Shown here: one piece after another, positions 9,020 through 16,592 of the stretch
Position numbering within the stretch: position 1 is the stretch's first letter
How the letters are laid out: each line of letters begins with the position of its first letter
Origin: Candidatus Hebobacterum abditum
GTDB taxonomy: Bacteria; Armatimonadota; Hebobacteria; Hebobacterales; Hebobacteraceae
Direction of reading: 5' to 3'
NCBI GenBank assembly: GCA_029821875.1
Contig: JALGXW010000003.1
Location: forward strand, 110,105 to 174,104
Length of the DNA stretch: 64,000 nt
Made by a program: the position numbers and the translations under genes
The notes under the pieces: model-generated
Database searches by the model: none
What the model was told of the DNA's origin: nothing
What the model saw: the letters and a program-made list of their open reading frames with translations, nothing else

Positions 9020-9139
9020 TTCCCCGCCTCCCGTGTGCTGAGTTGAGGCCGTGTTTCTCGACGGCCAGGACAGGTCCTGCAACAGCCGGCTCCCTCGGCA
9101 GCGAATCTTTCGGGCTGCCGGGATGCAAGCGGGCGTCAG

Positions 9140-9167
9140 TTTGTGGCCAGGGTGTGGAAGATACAAT
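9140..9167 (+). promoter_or_regulatory. weak candidate promoter for receiver-domain gene
   Basis: TTTGTG at 9140-9145 and TACAAT at 9162-9167, separated by 16 nt, lie about 55 nt before the ATG of the response-regulator gene at 9222. The -10 element matches 5 of 6 consensus positions; the -35 element is poor. Confidence 0.3.
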
Positions 9168-9221
9168 TGGCCGCGATCTCGCCATTGAGCCAGATCACAC
9201 TACCGGGGCCGGAGAGCCGCA

Positions 9222-9839
9222 ATGGCCGACCACGATTCATGTGCGCTGCTGGGGCAGTTGCTGCTCGCTCAGGGGACTATCACCCCGGAGGAAATGCGCG
9301 AGGCGCTGAGACGGCAGCAGTCCAGCGGACAGCGGATCGGCGACATCCTCGCAGAGATAGGCGCCGTGGCGCCAAGGCAGCTCGAGAGGGCGCTCCGCGT
9401 CCAGGCTCGACTCCGTGGCAAGGCGGAGGAGGATCGGCCGTTCATCCTTGTCGTCGACGATGACCCCGAGGTCGGCGCAGTTGTGGCCGACATACTCTGT
9501 GGCGGCGGCTACCGAGTGGGTGTTGCCCAGAATGAAGCGGAGGCGATGGCCGCGGTAATGGCACCCGATCCCCCCTCCCCCGCCGTCATCGTTCTCGATC
9601 TGGGCCTGCCGGAGTATGGTGGGATCGAACTGCTGACTGTGTTCAGGAAAGCAGGCCAGACCCAAAGCGTGCCGGTCGTCGTCCTAACCGGCCGGCCCGA
9701 TCTCGAGGTCGAGATACGCAATCGCGGGCTAGCCATCAGCGCCTTCCTCGCGAAGCCAGTACCGGCGCGACAACTGCTCGAAGTGGTGGAGCAAGCCATC
9801 CGCGAAGGGTCAGAGGTCTGCTCCACACCCGCCTCCTAG
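9222..9839 (+). CDS. response regulator with N-terminal MshEN-like module
   Basis: A 205-aa cytoplasmic protein with two parts. Residues about 10-62 form a tandem helical repeat, LLGQLLLAQGTITPEEMREAL then RIGDILAEIGAVAPRQLERAL, resembling the MshEN domain of type II secretion/pilus ATPases, some of which bind c-di-GMP. Residues about 74-195 are a receiver domain: acidic pocket VVDDDPE, phospho-acceptor Asp in VIVLDLGLPEYGG, Thr in VVVLTG and Lys in FLAKPV. There is no DNA-binding or enzymatic output domain, so signalling must go through protein contacts or the N-terminal module. GGAG lies 7 nt before the ATG. A second receiver protein follows about 160 nt downstream. No histidine kinase is in the window. 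Confidence 0.85.
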   Translation: MADHDSCALLGQLLLAQGTITPEEMREALRRQQSSGQRIGDILAEIGAVAPRQLERALRVQARLRGKAEEDRPFILVVDDDPEVGAVVADILCGGGYRVGVAQNEAEAMAAVMAPDPPSPAVIVLDLGLPEYGGIELLTVFRKAGQTQSVPVVVLTGRPDLEVEIRNRGLAISAFLAKPVPARQLLEVVEQAIREGSEVCSTPAS

Positions 9840-10000
9840 CGCCGAGCTCATTGCGGTGGCTTCGGCCGGATTTCGCTCACAGCTCTCGCCTTCGCAGGGA
9901 GGTCAGAGGTCTTCCGGCACTGAACATGGCAGCGCAGTGGTTCAGGCGATCGGTCCGTGGCGCGGCGTGCGCCTGTGCCGGCACGAGGGGAGATCAACTG

Positions 10001-10402
10001 GTGAGTCAGAAGTCGACACGCGCTGAGGACGCCCGTGCTCGTGTCCTGATCGTGGAAGACGAGCCCTCGGTGATGCAGTTCCTGGAGGCGCTCCTGAGGG
10101 GACGCGGCTACGAGACAATCGAAGCCTGCAACGGCGTCGAGGCCATGGTGGCCCTAACCGTCCCGCAGTCGGAACTCCCAGATGCGATACTGCTGGACGT
10201 CGGGCTGCCGCTGGAAGGCGGCGTGTCGGTGCTAACGTTCCTGAGGAATGTGTTGCGCAGCGGAATCCCTGTTATCGTCGTCACCGGCCGACAGGAGCCC
10301 GAAGAGGAGGCGGCTCTCCGCGAGCTCGGAATCAGCGCTTTCCTGCGCAAGCCGCCGAATGCTCAGCAGATCCTCTCTGCCCTGTCGGAAGTGCTCCCGT
10401 GA
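10001..10402 (+). CDS. single-domain response regulator (receiver only)
   Basis: A 133-aa CheY-like receiver. Acidic residues are in VLIVEDEPS, the phospho-acceptor Asp in AILLDVGLPLEGG, Thr in IVVTGRQ and Lys in FLRKPP. The GTG at 10001 was chosen because GGGGAG lies 8 nt upstream and the receiver begins about 15 residues later. The frame is open upstream to 9851 (ATG at 9926, TTG at 9851), but that region is Arg/Cys-rich and not receiver-like. It follows another receiver gene on the same strand and probably belongs to the same pathway. The partner kinase is not in the window. Confidence 0.82.
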   Translation: MSQKSTRAEDARARVLIVEDEPSVMQFLEALLRGRGYETIEACNGVEAMVALTVPQSELPDAILLDVGLPLEGGVSVLTFLRNVLRSGIPVIVVTGRQEPEEEAALRELGISAFLRKPPNAQQILSALSEVLP

Positions 10403-10494
10403 TCTGACCGCCTCGACGGCGGCCACGAGAGAGGGAGTCCGGCGCCCGCAGCAGAACACGTAGCTCAGTCTGATTTCGCCCTGGAGGAGGAGGA

Positions 10495-11265
10495 GTGAGA
10501 CTTAGCTGCGCGGGCTACACCTTCAACACGTACTTCCGTGAGCGAGGCCTGACCCTGGAGCAGTACGCTGATTTCTGCGCCGACATCGGCCTCGATGGCG
10601 TCGAGCTGACTCAGTATTACTTTCCCGAGACGAGCGGACCCTACCTCAACGACCTCAAACGGCATCTCTTCCGTCGCGGCCTCGAGCTGGCCGGCACCGC
10701 GATCGGGGGCGCCTTCTGTCTCCCGACTGAGGAGGAGCGAGAGAAGCACGCAGCCTTCGTGAAGGAGTGGCTCGACATATCGGCACAGCTCGGCTCTCCT
10801 TGTCTGCGCGTCTTCGCGGGAGAAGTGCCGGAGGGCCACACTGAGAACGACGCCCTCCAATGGACGATTGCCGGCCTCAAGGAGTGTGCGGAGCGCGCTC
10901 AGGCGGTCGGCGTGATGATCGGGCTCGAGAATCACGGCGGACTGACGGCCACCGCGGATGGCCTCATCCGCATTCTGAAGGGCGTCGCTTCCGAGTGGGT
11001 CGGCGCGCTGCTGGACTTCGGGAACTACAGCAAGGATCCATATTCTGAGTTCGAGCAGACAGCGCCGCACACTGTCATGACGCACGCAAAGCCGACGGCC
11101 AGCTTTGGCGGGACGCATGGTTGGATCGACTACGGACGAGTCGACGAGATCATGCGCAAGGTGGGCTACAGCGGCTTCCTCTCGATCGAATACGAAGAGC
11201 CCGGAAAGGACGCGATGGTTGAGGTGCCGCGCTTTGCGGCCTATCTGAGGGGAATCACGAGGTGA
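10495..11265 (+). CDS. sugar phosphate isomerase/epimerase (xylose isomerase-like TIM barrel)
   Basis: A 256-aa AP-endonuclease-2/xylose-isomerase-like TIM barrel. The GTG start sits on a run of GGAGGAGGAG. Barrel strands carrying the metal ligands are visible: IGLDGVELTQYYFP (Glu, strand 2), VMIGLENHGG (Glu, strand 5), ALLDFGNYS (Asp, strand 6), VMTHAKPTA (His, strand 7) and FLSIEYEEPGKD (Glu, strand 8). Family members isomerise or epimerise keto sugars and polyols such as inosose. A MocA oxidoreductase starts 4 nt after the stop, a common pairing for oxidation-isomerisation of sugars or cyclitols. The exact substrate is not apparent. Confidence 0.85.
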   Translation: MRLSCAGYTFNTYFRERGLTLEQYADFCADIGLDGVELTQYYFPETSGPYLNDLKRHLFRRGLELAGTAIGGAFCLPTEEEREKHAAFVKEWLDISAQLGSPCLRVFAGEVPEGHTENDALQWTIAGLKECAERAQAVGVMIGLENHGGLTATADGLIRILKGVASEWVGALLDFGNYSKDPYSEFEQTAPHTVMTHAKPTASFGGTHGWIDYGRVDEIMRKVGYSGFLSIEYEEPGKDAMVEVPRFAAYLRGITR

Positions 11266-11269
11266 CGGG

Positions 11270-12313
11270 ATGGCAGAGAAGCCGATTGGCGTAGGTCTGA
11301 TTGGCTGCGGCGACATCGCCCCGACTCACGCGAAGGCGTTGGCAGAGGCCGAGGGAGCCCGGCTCGTCGCGTGCATGGATGTGGCTGAGGCCTCGGCGAA
11401 GAGCCTGGGAGAGGAGTTCGACGCAGCGCACACGACGAGCACCGAAGAACTCCTGGCCGATCCCGAAGTGGAACTCGTCACGATAGCGACGCCCGCCTTC
11501 ACACACGACGAGATCACAGAAGCCGCGGCCAAGGCCGGCAAGCATGTGCTCTGTGAGAAGCCCCTCGCGGCCGATCTACCGGGTGCTGACAGCATGATCG
11601 CCAACTGCGAGCAGGCCGGGGTGTCTCTCTCTACCTGTTTTCCTCTGCGCTATCTTGGCGCCGCGAAGTGGCTGAAAGGTCTGGCGGAGGCCGGCGCGCT
11701 GGGCGAGATCATCGAGATCCGGTTGCGGAACATGGGCGAGAAGAAGGAGTCCTACTGGACCGGCGGCTTCTCGGGGAGAACGCAAACCAACTGGCGGAAA
11801 TCGCGGGCCCAGAGCGGCGGCGGCGTCATCATCACGAACCTGATTCACCACATCGATTTGGCGCGAGCTGTCACCGGCCTGGAGGTCACTCGGGCCTTCT
11901 GCGAGGCGGGGACGTTCTGTACATCTGTCGAGGTCGAGGATCTCGGTCTGGCATCGCTTCGCTACGAGAACGAGGCGATCGGGCTTGTCGAAGGCTCGTC
12001 CTGCTTCTGGGGCGGCAGTGGCGAGCACGACGTCGCCGTCCTCGGCACGAAGGGCCAGGTCCGATTCGGGCTCTGGAGTGGGCAGGCGGAGGCCTACGTG
12101 ACCGAAGCAGCGGAGGGCATTCCCGCCCGTGAGTGGGTGAGCCGAGAGTTCACGGACGCGACACACGTCGATTTCTACAATGACCTCGCGGCGGCCCTCA
12201 GAGCCAGACGGAGGCCGCCGGTGACCGGGATAGACGGCCGAAAGGCGCTGGAGGTCGTGCTCGCGATCTACAGGTCCGCCGACACGAGTCGGCCGGTCCA
12301 CTTGCCGCTGTAG
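11270..12313 (+). CDS. Gfo/Idh/MocA-family NAD(P)-dependent oxidoreductase
   Basis: A 347-aa dehydrogenase. The N-terminal Rossmann fold has GVGLIGCGDIAPTHAKAL (about residues 7-24). The family motif LCEKPLA near residue 95 carries the catalytic Lys. The C-terminal alpha/beta domain starts after TCFPLRYLGAAKWLK and includes a GGGVIITNLIHHIDLARAVTG-type segment with the conserved Asp-His pair. The enzyme would oxidise a hydroxyl of a sugar, cyclitol or sugar acid. GAGGTGACGGG precedes the ATG, which lies 4 nt past the epimerase stop, so the two form an operon. Confidence 0.88.
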   Translation: MAEKPIGVGLIGCGDIAPTHAKALAEAEGARLVACMDVAEASAKSLGEEFDAAHTTSTEELLADPEVELVTIATPAFTHDEITEAAAKAGKHVLCEKPLAADLPGADSMIANCEQAGVSLSTCFPLRYLGAAKWLKGLAEAGALGEIIEIRLRNMGEKKESYWTGGFSGRTQTNWRKSRAQSGGGVIITNLIHHIDLARAVTGLEVTRAFCEAGTFCTSVEVEDLGLASLRYENEAIGLVEGSSCFWGGSGEHDVAVLGTKGQVRFGLWSGQAEAYVTEAAEGIPAREWVSREFTDATHVDFYNDLAAALRARRRPPVTGIDGRKALEVVLAIYRSADTSRPVHLPL

Positions 12314-12343
12314 GGGCAAGCAGAACGAAGGGGGCAGTCGGCT

Positions 12344-13294
12344 CTAAGCGGCGCCTCCCAGGTCCTTGACGAACACAGCGTACCGGCGGACAATATGCCA
12401 GCCGCAGGCCACGTAGAATCCCGTATTCGCCCAGCCGGCCCACATGTTCTCTGATCCCTGGTCTCCCGCTCGCTTCATGCATTCCAGGAGGAGCAGCGCG
12501 CCGTAGCCTTTCCCGCGCTCGCGCCGGAGCACCAGCACCGGGCCAAATCCGGCGCGGGGCGTGCCGGGCCAGTATTGCGCCCAGCCCACGATCTCCTCAC
12601 CTCTGCGCAGTATCAGCGCCACCTCCCTCGGCCGCGACCACTGTGCCTGCGACTCCCAGCCAACGGGGAACCACTGCCGCTCGTCCTCCTCCTCCACGAA
12701 CCTGCGCATGGCTGGCAGGAGGTCGGGATTCCACGTGAGGACTTCAGTCGTGGGCCCGGCCCTCTCCCCCGCCCGGGCGAGGCGGTCCGGAATCGAGGGA
12801 TCCCGCAGGTCCACCGCGACGTCCTCTAGAGTGCCGACATCTCGATATCCGTGCCCGGCCAGGATGTCACAGATCTGCTGGTGCCGAACGTCGATTCCTG
12901 GGAAGAAGTACGGCCCGGTGTACTCGGTGACGAAGAGCTTCTGCTTCCCGGCCTGCGCGCAGTACGACTCGGCGGCAGCCAGAAGGGCATCTGCAATCTC
13001 GTTCCGGGCCGGACACTCGAGGACAAGGAAGGCCTTGAGATGGCCCCGCTCGAACTCGTACTCGTGCCCGCCGCCGTCCTTCCCTTCCGGCGTCCTGCGC
13101 AGGACGCACGCGCTGAGACCGACGACCGACCCGTCGTCAGACCACGCCACGTGCACGGCCTCCGGCTCGTAGTTCGGATCCTCGAGCAGGACTCGCCGGA
13201 ACTGCGCCTCTGTTACACGATCGTGGGCAAGCACCCCGTTCCACGCCTCGACCACACTCGTGATGTGTTCTTCAGACAGCTGGGTCAACCGCAC
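12344..13294 (-). CDS. GNAT-family N-acetyltransferase
   Basis: A 316-aa protein with a C-terminal GNAT fold. The acetyl-CoA pyrophosphate-binding motif is RRERGKGYGALLLLECM (about residues 250-270), followed by GWANTGFYVACGWHIVRRYAVF. The first half also looks acetyltransferase-like (VAWSDDGSVVGLSACVLRR), so this may be a double-GNAT protein. The GTG at 13294 has GGAGG 5 nt upstream; another GTG at 13312 would add six residues. The acceptor is unknown. It is transcribed against the flanking metabolic genes, and no operon partner is evident. Confidence 0.75.
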   Translation of the reverse strand: MRLTQLSEEHITSVVEAWNGVLAHDRVTEAQFRRVLLEDPNYEPEAVHVAWSDDGSVVGLSACVLRRTPEGKDGGGHEYEFERGHLKAFLVLECPARNEIADALLAAAESYCAQAGKQKLFVTEYTGPYFFPGIDVRHQQICDILAGHGYRDVGTLEDVAVDLRDPSIPDRLARAGERAGPTTEVLTWNPDLLPAMRRFVEEEDERQWFPVGWESQAQWSRPREVALILRRGEEIVGWAQYWPGTPRAGFGPVLVLRRERGKGYGALLLLECMKRAGDQGSENMWAGWANTGFYVACGWHIVRRYAVFVKDLGGAA

Positions 13295-13399
13295 TTCGCC
13301 CTCCTCGTGCACCGCCAGCGATCAGCGGAACCTTCACCGGCCGGCTGGGAGCATCCTCTGGCCGAATGGCTGCGATGCAGCCCGGCTAGTGACGGCGAG

Positions 13400-13450
13400 T
13401 TGCGGCCGGACCTCGCTTGTTGTATGCTGGCTGCCGGCCGCGCGGCAGCC
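13400..13450 (+). promoter_or_regulatory. candidate promoter plus leader hairpin before glycyl-radical operon
   Basis: TTGCGG (13400-13405) and TATGCT (13423-13428) are spaced 17 nt apart, just upstream of a perfect 7-bp hairpin, GGCTGCC/GGCAGCC (13429-13450, 8-nt loop). The first gene of the operon starts at 13471. The promoter elements are only partial consensus matches. The hairpin would lie at the very 5-prime end of the transcript. Confidence 0.35.
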
Positions 13451-13470
13451 GCGCGGGGACCCATGTGCCG

Positions 13471-14733
13471 ATGAAGGCCTATCGCGAAGCAGCCCGAGAC
13501 ATACCGATTGCGCGCGAGGTGGACGTCCTGGTAGCAGGCGGCGGCCCCGCCGGTGTGGCGGCAGCTATCGCTGCGGCCCGGTCCGGCGCGAAGACGGTGC
13601 TGGTCGAGCGCTTCGGTTATCTGGGTGGGACCGCAACGGCCTCCCTGATGGCCTGCATCAACGGCTTCCGCAATCAGGTTGAGCCTGACTCTACACAGAC
13701 CGTCCGCGGCGTCGCCGAGGAGATCATCCTCCGGCTGAAGGACGTAAGCGGCCTGGGCCAGAGCCCGTACCAGCAGAAGGAGTATCCTACGGAGCCGGGC
13801 GCGCTCGCCTACAGCTACGCGATCGATACGGAGAAGTTCAAGTACGTTGTTCTTAGCCTATGCGTCGAGGCCGGCGTTGACCTCCTCCTTCACACCTACG
13901 TCTGTGACAGCATCGTCGAGGAGGGAGCCGTCAGCGGCGTGGTCATCGAGAACAAGTCCGGTCGCCAGGCGCTGATGGGGCGGGGGACCGTGGACGCGAC
14001 GGGAGACGCAGACGTGGCGGCACGCGCGGGGGCCAGCTTCTGGCAAGTGCGCGGGGATGAAGCCCCGCGCCTGACGGACGCAATCATGTACCGCATCGAG
14101 TTCGGCGAAAGCCGACCAGGCGGTGTGTTCGCCTGCGACTTCGGCAGGAATGCCGTCGTCTGGGGGCCGGGCGTTGCGGCCATAGACGGAGTGAACGCGG
14201 ACGAGCTTTCGCGCGCCGAGGTCGATGCCCGCCTGCGAATCTACGATGACTTCGCGGATAAGCAGCGCGAGCATCCCGAGCTGGCCGACGCCGAGGTCGT
14301 CGAGACGCCCCCGCTGCTGGGCATCCGTCAGACCCGTTTCGTCGAGGGAGAGTACAAGCTGACAGCCAGCGATGCACTCGCCGGCCGCAGGTTCGACGAC
14401 GTGGTCGCCATAAGCTCCTGCCCCATCATCAGTTACTATGGCTACAGGCGCTACCTGGAGCACGAAGGCTACGACATCCCATATCGCTGTCTCGTGCCCA
14501 AGGACACCGACAATCTCCTCATTGCCGGCCGCTGCATATCCAGCGAACAGCAGCCGTACGAGTCGCACCGCGCGATGGCGCCGATGATGGCCATCGGCCA
14601 GGCGGCCGGCGCTGCGGCCGCGCTGTCCGCTGAGACCGGAACGCGCCCGCGGAGCCTCGATGTCGAGCGCCTCCAGCGAGTGCTGCTTTCCCAGAGGGCG
14701 GAGCTGCGCCTGAGCACTGGAGCTGAGAGATGA
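13471..14733 (+). CDS. FAD-dependent oxidoreductase (FAD_oxidored family)
   Basis: A 420-aa flavoprotein. FAD-binding motif DVLVAGGGPAGVAAAIAAARSG lies at about residues 15-36, then LVERFGYLGGTATASL, the typical opening of the FAD_oxidored group common in heterotrophs with many carbohydrate genes. A late FAD contact is DTDNLLIAGRCISSEQQPYESHRAM, followed by AIGQAAGAAAAL. The reaction is unknown; relatives are often found near sugar or amino-compound catabolism genes. ATG 13471 was chosen; a GTG two codons earlier is possible. Its stop overlaps the ATG of the MBL-fold hydrolase (ATGA), making it the first gene of a five-gene operon. Confidence 0.83.
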   Translation: MKAYREAARDIPIAREVDVLVAGGGPAGVAAAIAAARSGAKTVLVERFGYLGGTATASLMACINGFRNQVEPDSTQTVRGVAEEIILRLKDVSGLGQSPYQQKEYPTEPGALAYSYAIDTEKFKYVVLSLCVEAGVDLLLHTYVCDSIVEEGAVSGVVIENKSGRQALMGRGTVDATGDADVAARAGASFWQVRGDEAPRLTDAIMYRIEFGESRPGGVFACDFGRNAVVWGPGVAAIDGVNADELSRAEVDARLRIYDDFADKQREHPELADAEVVETPPLLGIRQTRFVEGEYKLTASDALAGRRFDDVVAISSCPIISYYGYRRYLEHEGYDIPYRCLVPKDTDNLLIAGRCISSEQQPYESHRAMAPMMAIGQAAGAAAALSAETGTRPRSLDVERLQRVLLSQRAELRLSTGAER

Positions 14734-15359
14734 TCAAGCGTTGGGATGTGATCACCATCGGGAACCTGTCTCGGAACCGCTATTGGGGAGAGAGCGACGA
14801 GGAGGGGCTGCGCGATGCCTGGTGCACCTCCACCCTGGTGAGCGGCGATGGCTTCAGGCTGCTCGTCGACCCATCCCTCAAGGACCCGGAGGCGATGGCA
14901 CACGAGCTCGACCGCCGGACCGGCCTCAAGCCGGACGCGATTAGCGCTGTCTTCGTGACCCATCACCACGGTGACCATCACTGGGGAGTGGAGGCGTTTC
15001 CGCAGGCAGAATGGTGGGCGGCAGGAGAGGTGGTGGCCCTCATCAATGAGAACAGCTCTTACTCGAGGCCCGTGCAGCCCGCGCCGCCGCGTCTCTTTGA
15101 TGAAATCGAACTGCTTCACACGCCCGGTCACACCGCCGAGCATCACAGCCTGTTGCTCGTCTGTGATGGCCAGACCGTGGTGATCGCAGGAGACGCCGTG
15201 ATGACACGGGATTTCTACGCGCATCGCCAGGGCTACTTCAACTCGGTGAGCTTCGACACGGCCGCGGAGACCATCGACGCGATAGGACGTACTGCCGATG
15301 TCGTCGTGCCCGGCCACGACAACTACTTCCTGGTCGAACTGACGCCATTCGCGGAGTAG
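14730..15359 (+). CDS. MBL-fold metallohydrolase
   Basis: A 209-aa metallo-beta-lactamase-fold hydrolase. The metal-binding signature THHHGDHHW gives His78, His80, Asp82 and His83. A further ligand is the His in LLHTPGHTAEHHS, the bridging Asp is in VVIAGDAVM, and the last His is in VVVPGHDNYF. The protein is short, a single-domain type, with no signal peptide, so it is cytoplasmic. Candidate activities include lactonase or thioester/glyoxalase-II-like hydrolysis. Its ATG overlaps the preceding flavoprotein stop, so the two are probably made in fixed ratio. Confidence 0.85.
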   Translation: MIKRWDVITIGNLSRNRYWGESDEEGLRDAWCTSTLVSGDGFRLLVDPSLKDPEAMAHELDRRTGLKPDAISAVFVTHHHGDHHWGVEAFPQAEWWAAGEVVALINENSSYSRPVQPAPPRLFDEIELLHTPGHTAEHHSLLLVCDGQTVVIAGDAVMTRDFYAHRQGYFNSVSFDTAAETIDAIGRTADVVVPGHDNYFLVELTPFAE

Positions 15360-15383
15360 TGACCCGACCTCAAGGAGCGGAGA

Positions 15384-16553
15384 ATGAATCTCAAGGAGAT
15401 CAAGCCCCGGTTGCTGATGGGTCCGGGGCCCTCGGACGTGGACCCACGTGTGCTGGAGGCGATGTCCAGACCGACCATCGGGCACCTCGACCCGCAGTTT
15501 CTCTCCGTCCTCAACGAGATCCGGGATATGCTGCAGCAGGTGTTCCAGACCAATAACAGGCTGACGCTGGCTGTCAGCGGCTCCGGCTCGGCCGGGATGG
15601 AGACTTGTGTCGTCAACCTGATCGAGCCGGCCGACGAAATGCTCGTCTGCATCAACGGCGTGTTCGGGCAGCGCATGAAGGACGTAGCCGAGCGCGCCGG
15701 CGCCGAAGTCACTGCAATCGAGAGACCCTGGGGTGAGGTCTTCACGGCCGACGAAGTCGCGGTGGCTCTCCAAGAGCAAGGCCCGTTCAAGGTGGTCGGC
15801 ATCGTCCATGCCGAGACGAGCACCGGCGCGGCGCAGCCCATTGCGCCGATCAGCGAGGTGGTCCATCAGAGCGGCGCTCTCCTTCTGGTCGATACCGTCA
15901 CCAGCCTTGCCGGAATGGAAGTCGACGTCGATGGCTGGCAGATAGATGCGTGCTACAGCGGGACACAGAAGTGCCTTTCCTGTCCGCCCGGTCTCGCGCC
16001 GGTCACCTTCAGCCCCGCGGCCGTGAAGGCAATCGACGAACGAAAGGCCAAAGTTCAAAGCTGGTATCTCGATGTGACAATGGTGCGGGCCTACTGGAGC
16101 GCCGAGCGCCTCTACCACCACACGGCCCCCATCAACATGAACTACGCCCTGCACGAGGCGCTCCGCATCGTGCTGGAGGAAGGGCTGGAGGCGCGGTGGC
16201 AGCGCCATGCGCTCCACCATCGCGGCCTCAAGGCAGGCCTGGAGGCCATCGGCGTCCGCCATCTGGCCGACCCAAACCATCAACTCCCAATGCTCAACGC
16301 AGTCGCGGCGCCCGAAGGTGTGGACGAGGCCGAGGTCAGAAAGCGCTTGCTCGACGAGTTCAACATAGAGATCGGGGCCGGGTTGGGGCAGTTCAAGGGG
16401 AAGGCCTGGCGCATAGGGCTCATGGGCGAGAGCGCGACAGAGCGGCATGTAACGAGCGTGCTCACTGCGCTCGAGACGGTTCTGGTGGAAAGGGGTATCC
16501 TGAGGGAAACGGGCAGAGCCGTTGCGGCAGCCAGGGAAGTCTACAGTAGTTGA
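15384..16553 (+). CDS. class V aminotransferase (alanine-glyoxylate / serine-pyruvate type)
   Basis: A 389-aa PLP enzyme of the small class V aminotransferase group. The opening [23 protein letters not shown] is typical of alanine-glyoxylate, serine-pyruvate and related transaminases. [10 protein letters not shown] contacts the cofactor phosphate, and [18 protein letters not shown] contains the PLP-pyridine Asp. Lys196 in [14 protein letters not shown] is the Schiff-base lysine. AAGGAG lies 6 nt before the ATG. Located between a hydrolase and a glycyl radical enzyme, it probably handles an amino group of the pathway substrate with glyoxylate or pyruvate as acceptor. This is an inference from position. 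Confidence 0.87.
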   Translation: MNLKEIKPRLLMGPGPSDVDPRVLEAMSRPTIGHLDPQFLSVLNEIRDMLQQVFQTNNRLTLAVSGSGSAGMETCVVNLIEPADEMLVCINGVFGQRMKDVAERAGAEVTAIERPWGEVFTADEVAVALQEQGPFKVVGIVHAETSTGAAQPIAPISEVVHQSGALLLVDTVTSLAGMEVDVDGWQIDACYSGTQKCLSCPPGLAPVTFSPAAVKAIDERKAKVQSWYLDVTMVRAYWSAERLYHHTAPINMNYALHEALRIVLEEGLEARWQRHALHHRGLKAGLEAIGVRHLADPNHQLPMLNAVAAPEGVDEAEVRKRLLDEFNIEIGAGLGQFKGKAWRIGLMGESATERHVTSVLTALETVLVERGILRETGRAVAAAREVYSS

Positions 16554-16592
16554 TCTCGATTCGGCCGACCCGTGATCAAGCGGGGAACTGAC